From NCBI RefSeq assembly GCF_025698545.1, contig NC_068577.1:45711250-45775249 (forward strand): DNA of 64,000 bases, in the 5' to 3' direction. The DNA is from Gossypium raimondii (lineage: Eukaryota > Streptophyta > Magnoliopsida > Malvales > Malvaceae). The position numbers and the translations under genes were made by a program. Under the pieces are notes generated by a model. It searched no databases. It saw only the letters and a program-made list of their open reading frames with translations, and was not told the origin of the DNA. Shown in pieces: positions 1-12,246 of this stretch. The first letter of the stretch is position 1; each line of letters starts with the position of its first letter.

Positions 1-647
1 TTCAACCTTTTTCAATTACAAATATTCAATAAAATAAGATGGCAACCTAGAAACAGAAAATGAAACCTGAAAGTTTCAATTTATCAACCTTGTTTTTGGA
101 CCACGTAGATAATGGATAAATCCTTGAATGAATACGACTATAAGCCATTGATTTAGTGTTCTATTCAAGAGAAAGAAAACAAACTTACCATCAAAACAAG
201 CAAGGCCTTGGTGAGCACCAGGCGATTCCAATGATGGGTTGGAATCGCTTAGGAGTGGTAAACAAAGTGTGAGTCTTTGGCCTTTAATTTGATTTGTTTC
301 CTTTCAGGTTGAGCATGAGATTGTTGATGGCCAAAGAAAAAAAAGTGAAATTGTTGAGAAATTTTAATCTAAGGGTGTTTTTGAAGGGGAAAAGAAGTGT
401 CATTCGGTGGAGAGGTTGGAATAGCTAATTCAGCAACTTCTCCCCTTAATGGCTATTCAGTAATTTTTGGAATGAAGCTGTAATCACCATTCGGCATTTT
501 AAGCTTTCCAAAGAACCAAACCCTAGAATCTAGAACTGTCCCGTAATGGCTTTGCCATTACATTCAACCAAATGAAGCATATGTAATCCAAACCAACTTC
601 AATCTTGGTTCAATTCCATGAACCCACAAGTAAACATATTTATAATA
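1..647. other. Intergenic, no gene recognised
   Basis: No long reading frame and no recognisable protein. Stretches near 210-260 and 400-600 carry words such as GGAATGGCT/ATTCAACC-like runs that remind me of non-autonomous DNA transposon debris, but I could not pair terminal inverted repeats or a target duplication. Confidence 0.4.
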
Positions 648-652
648 GCATT

Positions 653-3600
653 TTTCACACCCCAAAGTAGGGCCTTAGAGTTTTAGGGGTAATTTAAGAA
701 TTTTAGCCTTAGAGTGTTCGGAATTTTATGAAATGGCATATCAGTAATGTTTTCAATTATGATTTTTAGAAAATTAAATCAATTTATAAAAATGATTTTT
801 AAATACCTTTAATTTTGAAAATAGGACTTATTTGTAAAAGAGTAAAAATTGGGAGTTTTTATGAAGCAATTTAAGTAGATTTTAAAAACCAAGTTAAATA
901 ACCTCCCTCCTCAAAGTTATTTCATGTAAAAACAACCCCAAAATTTGTGCTTCCCGTCCCTTGTTCTCTCTTGCTATTTCAATCAATTTTGAACTCCAAA
1001 TACTAATTCCTTTTGATTTCTATCATATCCTAAGTTATAAACCTCTATAAAAACCAAGAAAAGCACCCAAAACACCATAGTTTCCTCCATTTTCAAGCTT
1101 GTGAGTTTTTCAGGTTTTCGATCAAACGCTTAATTTTTCATCATCTAAGATAACCATTCGATTCCTTATGAGTTTTTAATGATATCTAGTCTTTAAAATT
1201 TAATTATTAGTAATTAAATCTCATGTTTTAAATAAAAGCTAAAAATTGGATTGTTAATGGTAGATTTTTGGATTTTGAGTAAAAACGTGATTTCAAAGTA
1301 TTTTTCAATTAATATTAACATGAATAGAAGGTTTCTGAACTTATTTTAAAGTTTCATTAAGTATTTCAAAGGATTTAATGAATTTTCGTGAATTTTAAAG
1401 GTTGAAAATCAGTCGTAAGTGAATAATTAGATGAATGGAATTTGTTTTAGACAAAAATATTAAGTATAGACCGAGATATTTGAGTTTCAAGTTTGTCTTT
1501 GGCTAAATTTTGATTATGTATATTGTGTGGTTAATATGTGTGAAGCATCGGAATTGTTGGAACCTTTTTCGAGCAAGGCGAAAGGCAAGGAAAAGCTAGT
1601 TTAAGCTTTTGGCTTTTTCGGCGAAAGTGTAATTGGTGAGTGTTTGAAATTGCTACTTGTACACATGATTCTTAATGTTGATTGGGAGTTTAGGAACAAC
1701 TTAAACCTCTATCCTAAGTTTCGAGTTCTATTTTCCTAATTTTATGTTTGGCAAATTATGAAAATATATGAATAACTATGAATTGATTATTATGATGAAA
1801 TATTGAGAATTCTATTGTATTATGAGTATATTAAATATGTCAAGTGACAGTAATGATGTTGTGTTAGTAATACAAAGATGTGCAGTGAAAGTGTGTAAAA
1901 GTCGATAAGTATGTATGTGTTGCATTGTGGAATATGATGCTAATGTAACAGTTTTTTGTATGTGATAAACTAATTTTAATGCATTCATATGTTGACGGAT
2001 ATATGATGGCTCCATGAGCATTATTGTGGCACTTTAAGTGCAATTAGATGTGAATTTGATAAGTATGCATTGTATACAAGTTTATGATGTGAATTGACGA
2101 ATATGAACAAAGATGATGTGCATCAAATCAGTAATTAAAAATGTATAGTTATAGTGTGGATATTTTGGCCTTGTGACCTTATTAGACTGTTAGATATAGT
2201 TGGCATACCATAAGATTGTGAGTACTCACCTATATGTGTTATGTGATTTAGGCGTCGAGGCCCTGAGACATGTTGGAGAGATAAGAGAATGTGATCTAAG
2301 CTCCATTCTACGGGACATGTTTGGTGTGTTGGAGAGTGCTAGCTTTATGCTTTACTTTTGGGATATGTTCGACTCTATGAGTTAGGTGGTGTGTTGGAGA
2401 TCCGTGTATCCAATAAGTGATGATAGAGCTCACTTTATGTTTCACAGCTCAAGTGCCAAATTATCTTAAAATGTTTTTACGTGCAATGTGATGTATGCCT
2501 AAATGAGCATGTGGTTTCTATGCCAATTTATCGTTTAAATATGATCTTATATGTTATGATAATACGATAAGAGACAGATTCTTTTAATTGTGAGTAATAT
2601 GTTAAATGAGTTGATTTAAGTTACATGAAAACGCTAGTATGTTCTTATAATAAATTGCGTATGTAATTGTAGATTGGGTTGTTTTCGTATAACTTGTGAA
2701 TTCCTGTGAATATATAAGTTAAAATTTTGAATTATTACAACATGTATATATTGTTTTAGTCTTGACAAATTATTGTTAAATGAATTAATGAAGCATAAAT
2801 ATGTAATTCTAACTCGAATGGAATATGGTTGTGAAAGTGTTGTTGTATGCTCTTGCTGGACCTTTGATATTGTGTGTACACTATGGTTACTCTGAGTATT
2901 CACTAAGCTCGTTAAGCTCATCCACTCCATTCTTAAACTTTGCAGTTTAGTTGTGTGCCGCTGTGAGCGATGTGGCCTTCAAGGCAGTGATCCAAGCCGA
3001 TTATTTAGCTTCTATTAGAAGGTGTTCTATGCTTATTTATATTTGGGGAATAAAGACAATGTGATAGGCCAATATGGTAGATTTTATACCAATTTATTGA
3101 GATGTATTGGGGATTATTTGTATATTGTGTATGTTTGGGAAGCTTGTGAACTTGGACATGGTGTTTGGTTATTGTTTAGACATTTTGATGCATATGTGAC
3201 TAGGTAAACGAAGCACGATGTTTAGAGACTAAGTTTAAATTATTTAAATGCTCTTATATGCTGAATTTTTGTAACCTGAAGCAGAGGTATCGATATTAAG
3301 GCTTTTAGAACAATACCTCTATATTTTTAAAAGTGCAAGGAGTCAGAATATCAACTTGGCATCGATACCTTAGCCCGAGTATCGATACTCGTGGTGTATT
3401 TATCGATACCTTGCGAAAGGTATCGATATTTTCCAATGTTTTGAAATTTGGCCAGAAACAGAATGCTAGTTTGGTATCGATTTTCCAGGTGGTATCGATA
3501 CCACTTAAAGGAAATATCGATACCATAGAAGCGGTATTGATACCTAGATAAAATTCTTGGGAAAATTTACTAAGTGGTCCCAATGCTTGAGATATGTACA

Positions 3601-3806
3601 TTTTATGTTTGTTTGTCGTATGTTATTATGATTAAACACTAAACTAAGTTTGCATGACTTGATATTCTCATAAATGTTAGAGTAATTAAAATAAAACAAA
3701 ACTGCATGTATTTCAATTCTGATAATTACAATAAAATCAGTGTGAGACGATGATGTAACATCCTAGTATTCGGGCTTGGCGATTAGGCCGGGTATAGGGT
3801 GTTACA
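653..3806 (+). mobile_element. Solo LTR of a Ty3/gypsy element (family B)
   Basis: A 3,154-bp block is flanked on both sides by the same five bases, GCATT (648-652 and 3807-3811), the expected target duplication of an LTR element. It starts TTTCACACCCC (probably TGTCACACCCC with one change) and ends GGTGTTACA. No gag or pol and no primer-binding site lie inside, so it is a solo LTR, the usual product of recombination between the two LTRs of a full element. A related LTR at about 32180-35251 shares the 'tatagttggcatrcca' stretch near its middle, the 'actgagcttttt aagctca' stretch and the 3' end. Short reading frames in it are not genes. Confidence 0.8.
3285..3545. repeat. Cluster of TATCGATA palindromes inside the solo LTR
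   Basis: Nine copies or near-copies of the palindrome (GG)TATCGATA(CC) occur within 260 bp; six are perfect TATCGATA and three differ by one base. Spacing is irregular, so this is not a simple tandem array. Confidence 0.8.
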
Positions 3807-3811
3807 GCATT

Positions 3812-5690
3812 TGGAAATGGTATACACTTTGCATATATAATCCATTGAAAACATATCCTACATGCCACATAATCTGGTTTTAATTTATTAAAAAATCTAC
3901 CTACACTGAAGCTGGATAGTGTAAGCTTCGAGTTGATCTCATCTTCATGTTCCACAAAAAGACAACTACAAGACAGGAAAACATAACAAGGTAAACATTA
4001 TATATGCTTAGTAAGCTCATATGTCTTAAAACAGTAAACTTACCTTATTTCATAACTAAAAAATTCAAAACAACAAGTTTAACTATGTTTCCTGTCAGAA
4101 CATATCACAACCGAAGGTGAATATTTATTATACAGTCATATAATCCATCCATTCACTAATACAAATCAGTTCAATATCGTTTTATCAAAACTGTCAAATG
4201 AAATACATCATTTGCCCAATCAAACACATGAACACATTCATTTCTAATCACTATATTGAATTAGACAATACATTTCCTTCTTAAATCATTAGCCTGATGA
4301 ACTATAATAACATATACGGATACACGGATAACTACACCACACTAGTAGGCACCAAAGTGCTTTAATAGTAGACACCGAAGTGCTGAGTAGTAGGCACCGA
4401 AGTGCGAATCAGCAGGCACCATAGTGCAAATCAATAGGCCTCGTAGTGCAAATCCTGTACAAACGTGCAACTAAACCTATTGGCATGCCAATTGTATACT
4501 ATCCTACGTTCATTCGGGCTCAATAAACATATCAAGAAAGTTTTTACAATTTAGTCCTTTTCTCACCTTTTTGTTCCAATTTATAGACAAGTCAAAGTTC
4601 ATACAGTACTATTCATTCACAACCCAACCACAAGCATTATAAATATGTAAATAACTAAACCATATGAACTTACCATGTACAAACATCAATAGTAGAAGAG
4701 TCATAAACTAGTTTACAATTTTCCTTTTTCTTCGATTATCTACCGATCAGTTCAATTCTTGATCTATACAGTAATTCATTTGAAATTATCAATGCCAATT
4801 ACCGTAAATCATCTTATTCAATATTTATGTCAACTGAATTTTACTTTTCACAATTTCCTATAGTTTTACATTTTATTCAATTTAATCCCTATAATCGAAA
4901 CAAGAATATCTTTCACATTTGAACCCCAATTTTAGTATGATTTCAATATTATCCCTATAAAGCTCTCAAGCACCTATATTTACAAAAAAATTATGCTAAT
5001 TTTGAAATATATTCATTTTAGTGCTTAAACTCAAAACTAACAATTTTGCTTTACAAAATAGTCTTATTACATATCTAAGCTTACAACCAAGTCATTTAAC
5101 ATCAAAAGCATAAAAAAATATCCATGGTAATATTTCAAAACTCTAAAAGTTTTACAATTTAGTACCCATGTTAGCTAGATTAAGCTACAACACTTTCAAA
5201 AACATAAAATTTATGAAAAAAAAATAGGCTTAGATATGACTTACATGCAAGGGTTGAATGGTTTAAGCATTCAACAATGGTGGTTTGGTTCTGTTTTTCC
5301 TTTGAGCTTTTGGTGGAAGATAAACAAAAGAATATGATGATGTTTTTTTTTTCTTATTTTATGTTTTAATTAACCTTAACATTTATTTTAATGAAATTTT
5401 TAACATATAAATTATTAAAACCATGCACTAACCATCCATTATAATTAGAAAGGGTCTAGTTTCCATTTAAAGCCTTGCACATTAACTCTTTATGCCTTTT
5501 AACCTATAAAATCTATAGATATTGACTTTTATGATTTAGTCTTTGTACCATAATTAATCATTCAATCAAAAATTACCGAACCAAAATTTAATATAACTCT
5601 ATATTAGACTAGTAAATATTAATAAAAAATATTTGCTGACTCAATCATCAAAAAATGGGGTTTTGAAACCACCATTTTTGGTACCACAAA
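3812..5690. mobile_element. Unassigned LTR-type retrotransposon debris
   Basis: There is no gene. The stretch has the texture of a gypsy LTR, probably on the minus strand: a 'ttggcatgccaa' word near 4480, a small tandem array (4344-4455), and 'tttacaatttagtcc' filler near 4545. I could not find element ends. Confidence 0.45.
4344..4455. repeat. Five-unit tandem repeat of about 22 bp
   Basis: Units beginning at about 4344, 4368, 4390, 4412 and 4434 follow the pattern GTAGGCACCGAAGTGC plus a variable tail. The arrays at 4344-4455 and 7904-8107 both repeat 'tagtag...c...agtgc/agtac' words and both sit in LTR-like sequence. Confidence 0.75.
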
Positions 5691-5699
5691 AAAGGTTGT

Positions 5700-6056
5700 T
5701 ACAACTTGATGTAAGTATCGTGGAAAGCAAAACCATGCCCATTCCAGGTGTTGGAGAAGGCCAGATGTGAAGGGTAGAAGATGCAATTTGATGGGGCACA
5801 TTGACAGGTTTTGCAAGGAAAAAAGAAATAAACAGCAAGGTGGAGCACATGCTGCAGTTAAAGAAGAAGATGGCCAATTATTTGTTGCCTCTTGCTTCTC
5901 ATCAAGCGCTCTATGTGACAGTTGGTTATTTGATAGTGGTTGCAACAATCACATGGTTTGTGATGAAAAGTTGTTTAAAGACCTTGACAGGTCATTGAAC
6001 TCGAGAGTAAGGATAGGAAATGGAGATTACTTAGAAGTGAAGGGAAAAGGTACAGT
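5700..6056 (+). pseudogene. Ty1/copia gag zinc-knuckle and protease fragment
   Basis: The plus strand encodes the end of a Copia gag and the start of its protease. A Cys/His region (CNLMGHIDRFC, about 5788-5820) corresponds to a gag zinc knuckle. The aspartic protease signature follows as WLFDSGCNNHM and then RIGNGDYLEVKGKGTV, which is typical of Copia. There is no upstream gag start and no downstream integrase or RT. The frame is cut at 6056/6057, where a gypsy-type LTR begins with TGTAACACCC. This is a dead remnant; the strand and family are clear, the lineage is not. Confidence 0.8.
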
Positions 6057-8630
6057 TGTAACACCCTTTACCCGTATTCGATGCCGGAATAGGGTACGAG
6101 GTATTACCAGAACATATACACTTTTAACCGTAGTAAACCGAGTTGTAAAATTTCATCTAAATTAAAACTTTCAAATTGTTATTCTTGAGTCGTTAATTAG
6201 GGTTTACTTGGCTAAATATACTCACAATCTTTCATTTCCTCGTCGTATGAATTTATAAATTTTCACTTGTTGAATTCGTCCTGAGTACCTGAATTGATCC
6301 ATATCATTACATATTCTCATATCGTCAAATTTTCCTTTTTAACTATTGTAATATATCAATTGTTCACTATCTAGTAAGCTAATTGTCACATATATACATT
6401 ATTCATTCATCTCCCATACAACTAACAAAATTAGCCACAAAGATAGTACAAATTTTCTCTATTCGATATAAACCAAAACACATTATTTATTTTCCAACAA
6501 ACCTTACTAAATATACACTTTATACTAACCCAAGTGTTTAACCATTCACCCATGACAAATATATTTTATCCATTATTGTCGAATATAGATATGCTTCACA
6601 AATCATAATTCACCTCACATAGTAGCGAATTAATTTTTATCATTTGTCAAATAGATTACAAAATAAGTTATATAACAAAATATAGATACATTTTAAACCA
6701 CACAAATAAACAAATTTTCATGGCATTACATGATCATCACATATCAAAGACAAATGTTCTTGACATTTCCATCACATAAACCGAATTAATCAATGCAACT
6801 CAATGATATAATCATCCATATATAATTATTATCACACATATATATATCATGACTAAATTTCTTAAACATTTGATCAATTTCTTTTCAATACCGCAATAGT
6901 TCCTTCAGTACCAATACGTATTTACCATTCAATTTAACATTTACCGATTATAATCGGGCATATGACCATTTGTACACATTTCATTCATACATTTTATTGT
7001 TCTCCTCCTCCTCTCCATTCCACATCCTTTATGTATAAAACATGGTTAAATAGCATTATACATAATTTTACTATTCACTTATATTTAAATTCAAAGTTAT
7101 CTATTTGAGTCAGAGTCACTAAATCATTTTTATCCAAAGCTACAGAGCTTAAAATTAAGATCCGTTAACTTTCCCCAAAACTAGACTCACATTTATTCTT
7201 ACCATAAAATTTTCAGAATTTTTTACTTAGCCAATTAGTACAGTTTATTCTTTAAAGTCACCCCTGTTTCACTACTCAACATTTCTGACCTCTCTTCACT
7301 AAAAATGAATTATCTCATCGTACAGAATTTGGATGATATTTAAATTTATTTATTTTGAAAATAGACTCATTAAGGATTATAAGAATATAAATTATAACTC
7401 GTAATTATTTTTTTACAATTTTTAATTATTTTCCAAAGTCAAAATAGGGGATTCCGAAATCAATCTGACCCTGCCTCACTAAAATTCAAATATCTTAAAA
7501 TGTATAACTCTTTTGCTTGCTCTATTTCTTTTATGTAAAAATAGACTCCTTAGGATTTTATTTCATATCTTATTCGCTCTCTAATTCAATTTCCACCATT
7601 TTTGGTGACTTTTCAAAGTCACACTATTGTTACTGTCCAAAACTATTTTGTTGCACATTTTACTTTTTCATAATTTCACTTTTTCACTTTCAATCATTAT
7701 TCAATTCAATTCCGCACATATATTCATCATTCAATCACACTTAATCATTACATGATCTCATGTATTTTCACTTAGTCAATTTCTCGATGAACAGTTCGGA
7801 ATAATAACAGATACACGGTGGATTCAGCACATAGCAACCACCCTTTGTAATCAATGATATCCGATGGGATCAGCACATAGCAATCACCTTATAATTAATG
7901 ATACCGGTTCACATAGTAGCATGCACATAGTACTACACATGTGACCATCACTATCCGATACACGTAGTAGCCTGCACATAGTACTACACACGTGATCGAA
8001 GCTATCCGGTACGCATAGTAGCCTGCACATAGTACTACACATGCGACCTATCATTCTGGTACACGTAGTAGCCTACACATAGTACTACACACGTAACCAT
8101 CACTTTCACTTTCACATAGTGGCCTACACACAGTCCATGCCACATATGTGATCATTTTTGTCACTTTATTTGTATCCCTTTTTATTCCGAATGTTCAATC
8201 GGGAAATTTCTCACTTTTTCTTATTTGTTTTCTTTTTCACTAATCAAAGTCAATTCCTTGTCTTTCTTGACTTGTAATAACACATTTAACTTATTTAACA
8301 CTCACATTATTCAATCCAGTCTAAAAATCACATTTTGGCAAAATTACATTTTTGCCCCTAGGCTCAGAAATTAAACTTTATTCCTTTTTCTTATGTTTTA
8401 TGACATGCTGAACATTTTTTTCCTTCTATAGCAACATCAAATTCTTGCTCTAAAGTGCACTTATGAACAAAAATAATTTTTATCAATTATGTCGTTTCAC
8501 TCGTTTTCGCTGAAAATCGCTTAGCAAAAATTATTTAACATAATTCTAAGCTTCATATTCTATCATGAAACATCAAAATTCACACTTTTCATCTATGGGT
8601 AATATTTCAAACATAAATTCTAGCTCGAAC
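6057..8630 (+). mobile_element. LTR of a gypsy-type element inserted in the Copia remnant
   Basis: It begins TGTAACACCC at 6057, directly after the Copia protease codons. An almost identical opening occurs at 21013. The interior is AT-rich, lacks genes and holds a 51-bp tandem array (7904-8107). The right edge is approximate: sequence resembling a kinesin starts near 8631, and no copy of the left-flank bases ACAGT was found there, so the right side seems to have been lost or rearranged. Confidence 0.55.
7904..8107. repeat. Four-unit tandem repeat, period about 51 bp
   Basis: Units start near 7904, 7955, 8006 and 8056. Each contains GTAGCCTGCACATAGTACTA with small changes, followed by an ACACGTGA-like word. 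This is a typical subrepeat of a cotton LTR. Confidence 0.85.
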
Positions 8631-9345
8631 TAATGGTAGAAATTGCTTAAACAAGTTACCTTGAAAAGAGTTGAGCTTGAGATAAAATTGATAGAAAATT
8701 GTATCCTACAAGAGCAACTACAAAACAACTGTTTTGAAAATGAGAAATTGCAAGCGAAGGTAACTCTCTTGGAGTAGCAGTTGGCATCTCTCTTTGATGA
8801 TAAACTATCATCTTCTGCATATGGAATATCCGAGGAACATGCTGATGAGGTACGAAAAAAATTCAATCTCAAGAGATCGAGAATGAAAAACTAAAACTGG
8901 AACATGTGCAACTTTTAGAGGAGAATAGTGGGTTATGTGTTCAAACTCAAAAACTGACTGAATCGGCTTCATATGCAGAAGAATTGGCATTTGGAACTTC
9001 TGTTGAGTTTTAGAATTTAGTTGGTGAGATCATCAGGCTTTTAGTGCAAATTGCAAAATTAAAGAAGGATTTATTAGCTGCGAGAAGATTTTCTAATCAA
9101 ACCATAAATGGTGTTAATCATAAGTATAGTGACAACACAATACCTTGGATGAAGGACTTTGGCCACTCTCATGAATTTTTTGGAGCACTTGGTGATTATT
9201 TTGAATTGTTGAATTTTGATCTAGATGACATAACGATGAAATTGTAGACTAGGAAACAACTAGAGGCAGCTCTTGAAGTTGCACTAGATGAGAAGGAATT
9301 CATAGAAGACGAATATATAAAAATTTGAAGAAGTTGGTTTATTGC
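8631..9345 (+). pseudogene. Kinesin-7 (KIN-7) stalk fragment, disabled
   Basis: Read across several frames, the plus strand gives coiled-coil sequence that I recognise as the C-terminal stalk of a plant kinesin-7: LQEQLQN-CFENEKLQAKV, then EEHADEV, IENEKLKLEHVQLLEENSG, QTQKLTESASYAEELAF, an AKLKKDLLAARRFSNQTING segment, and TRKQLEAALEVALDEKEF with IEDEY near 9310. It holds in-frame stops and frameshifts and has no motor domain. No introns are evident over about 700 bp, which suggests a processed copy or a transduplicated piece captured by a transposon. It lies among LTR debris, not in a gene context. Family assignment is from memory of the family; a search would settle it. Confidence 0.65.
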
Positions 9346-11374
9346 ATATTAGAGGACTAAATGACAGCTTTTTTTTAGTAAGTAAGTCTTTCCATGTTAG
9401 TCGATTTGAGTTTCTTAGGAGCAAACTTGGTGTCAGCAACACTTGAGTCAGGAGGAGAACATTAATGTCCTAAGGGCTTCAAAGTCTTTTTATCATTAAG
9501 ATGACTAATTGTTAGTGAGATTGTTAGCTTGTTAGTAGGAAAAGGAAGCCAAAATTTGGTTGAGTTTGTTACTTGAGTCATGTATATAAGGACAGCTTGG
9601 TTAATGAATTTTTATCATCCCTCCCCATTATTTCTTTTTATGCTTTAGTTAGTTCTCTGCTAAATCAACCACCTCAAAACACTTGCCTCAACAATCTCCC
9701 ACTTTGGAATTTTTTTGACAAAACCAAACTAGTGAGGAAGCTTATAAATAAAACGAAATAGCTCCCATTCGCACAATTCCATTAATTTATCAAACTTATC
9801 TTAAAACATAATCAAGAAATTTAACTATTAATGTCTTCCGAGTAACTGTATCAACAACTAAAATACTATAATTATATCTAAGAAAGATAAAGATAATAGT
9901 ATGTACATCAAAGTAATATCCACCAAACAACAATATAGTTCATAAACCGAAAAAAATTGAAATACCTAACGTAAAATGAACTAAAAATAAACTCCCATTA
10001 GTAGTGCCATCATCATTAACAGTTCCAACTTCCTCACATTCAACTACTCCTCCTTTTTGCTCAATGAAGTGCCAATATATCATTTTCTGGGGTGAGTGAG
10101 CAAATTATTGCACAAGGCAACCTTTTGATCTCTAATTTGCTGGATGACCTTGATTACAACTCAAATTTTGGCTATAACTTGATTGTGAAAGTCAATGGAA
10201 GCAGATAAGTGATCAACCATCCTCTTATTTAAATCTGTAGGGTTACTCGTAAGGCCTGTTATAGTGGACACATCAGGAGCCACTAGTGCAGTCTCATTAG
10301 TAAGATCATCTTCCTTCTCCTCTTCTTGAAGACCAACAGGATCTAAAGATGCTTGCTTTCTTTCAAGCCATTTAGGAGAGAATTTTAGCTCAACAACATT
10401 TCTCTCAACATGCTCAATGGCCTAGACAAGTCATGGATTTTATTTAATCAATGCTTAAAAAATTAAAATGGGAAATGGAAGAAGGTGCCTAGCATATACC
10501 TTTTTAACATGTTTGACAATATCTTTATAGATTATTTGGCCAGGTCAAACTCGACCATCTCAATTACTTTTCTAAGCAGCAAAGTTGTTTCTTTCTGACC
10601 ACATCCCTCTGACTATTTGGCAACTAATTCCTTGAGGCAATGGCAAACATAGCTGAATAACTAGTAACCAGAGATGAGACATGTACATTACCCTTCAATA
10701 GGTTAGGTGAATGTTACCGGTCATGACTGCAACAATGTTGTCTTCTCATTCTTGGAGTTCTATCATATTCAGGTAAATCATACCATATCCTCAGGATCTG
10801 ATTGAATCAATTATACCAAATCCCTTGGATCAAGGAAATTGGATCATACCTAAACTTGAAGTCTTATATGCCAACCATTCTTTTTTACTTTGGTTACTAT
10901 TATTATATTATTTTTAGTTATTTTAGCAAATGTTTAGAAGGGATTGTGATTGACCTTTAATGTGTTAACAAGTTGAAAAATTCTTTATATATTTAAAAGA
11001 CTTGTATAGGTTGATGATCTAAATATTAAGAGCACTTTTCAATTTATTGAGGAACATTATTTGTGATAGTGCATTTTGTTGAAAAAACAGGTTTGAAAAA
11101 TGCAGCGGAAAATAATTTTAGGGAAAAACTAGAGTTTTACAAAATTTTCCAAAATAAGATCTTGGTTGTGATATCTAAAATAATGAACACTTAATCATAA
11201 TTGTAACTTTTCGATTCGTCAAGGATTAGCGCTTCGATCGAGTAGTCTTCTCCGTTATCCTCAAGCTCACACCTGCCGAGTGTGAGCTCGCTTTGGATCA
11301 AAAAATTTTTTACAAAAATTACCAGTGGGGTAAACAAGTAAACAAGGTCACCTTGAAGTGCACCAGTCTTATTT
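9346..11374. mobile_element. Decayed retrotransposon sequence, unassigned
   Basis: No intact gene. The part at 9400-9620 reads like a Copia LTR or its border (a 'ttagtgagattgttagcttgttagta' run followed by 'gtatataaggacagcttgg'). On the minus strand, 10000-10830 gives stop-ridden acidic coding scraps such as SPKWLERKQASLDP and QEEEKEDDLTNET, perhaps from a retroelement-borne plant transposon-protein domain. The part at 11040-11350 is another LTR-like piece. All three guesses are weak. Confidence 0.35.
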
Positions 11375-11550
11375 GTGAAAAGGAAAGATGGGTTGATGAG
11401 ACTGTGTATCGACTACAGGCAGCAAAACAGGGTCACTATAAAAAAGAAGTATCCACTGCGCCATATTGACGATCTGTTTGACCAATTGAAGGGAGCCACC
11501 GATCTGGGTACTATCACTTGCGAGTTAAAGAAGTTGATGTATCGAAAACT
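11375..11550 (+). pseudogene. Ty3/gypsy reverse-transcriptase scrap
   Basis: About 50 codons match the start of a gypsy [19 protein letters not shown], then [20 protein letters not shown] and GATDLGTI. The conserved 'MRxCIDYRxLN' and '[13 protein letters not shown]' blocks of the family are clear, with a few changes. The catalytic YVDD block and everything downstream are missing. It is an isolated fragment in front of the terpene synthase 3' flank. Confidence 0.85.
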
Positions 11551-11557
11551 GCATTGA

Positions 11558-12201
11558 AAACAAGTTCTAATGTCATTAAAATATTTAGAAAAATAATTTT
11601 ATTTTATTAAAAATTTTATCACATATAAATAAGAATTAAGGCTTGTTAAAATAGTTTCATTAAATGGATTTATAAAATAATAAATAAAATTGTTAAATTA
11701 TATATTGAATTACATTAAAGTATTTTTTCCATTAACAAAAAAAAATTATATCACTATATTTTAAATATCAAAATTTAATTATTTATATAGTAACTCTATA
11801 TTCCATATATGAAATGTTATAAAAATAATTTATATAATCCAATATAATTTATTATAATTACATTAATTATATATTATCTACTGTCAAATTATTAACTATT
11901 ATGAAAAAATGAAAATGAAAATTAAGAGCATGGAATATCAAATTTTAATATTGTATAAATGTTTAAATAATCATTAGAAAATTTTCATTACTATAATATT
12001 TGAATTATCAAAATCATTTAGTATATTTTAATAAATCACATAACTTAAACATATAAAATCACGTATCATATATTTGATAGTAGAAATTAATTGGATTAAA
12101 AAGATACAAAGTACAAAGATTATCCGCTTGTTCATTCTTTTATATAGAAGAAACAAATCAAATAATGTAATGAAATTATACATTTCCTTCATTGTACAAA
12201 C
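11558..12201. other. AT-rich 3' flank of the terpene synthase
   Basis: Very AT-rich sequence without reading frames, repeats that I could pair, or recognisable elements. Confidence 0.5.
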
Positions 12202-12207
12202 TTTATT
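12202..12207 (-). promoter_or_regulatory. Possible polyadenylation signal of the cadinene synthase
   Basis: AATAAA on the minus strand (TTTATT on the plus strand) lies about 40 bp past the stop codon at 12247-12249. Confidence 0.5.
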
Positions 12208-12246
12208 AATTTTATCTCATAGTAAATCTTAAGCCAATGTTGAATT

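Noticed and set aside
3305-3601. Overlapping 98- and 72-codon frames on both strands
   Set aside because: Created by the TATCGATA palindrome cluster, which reads open on both strands.
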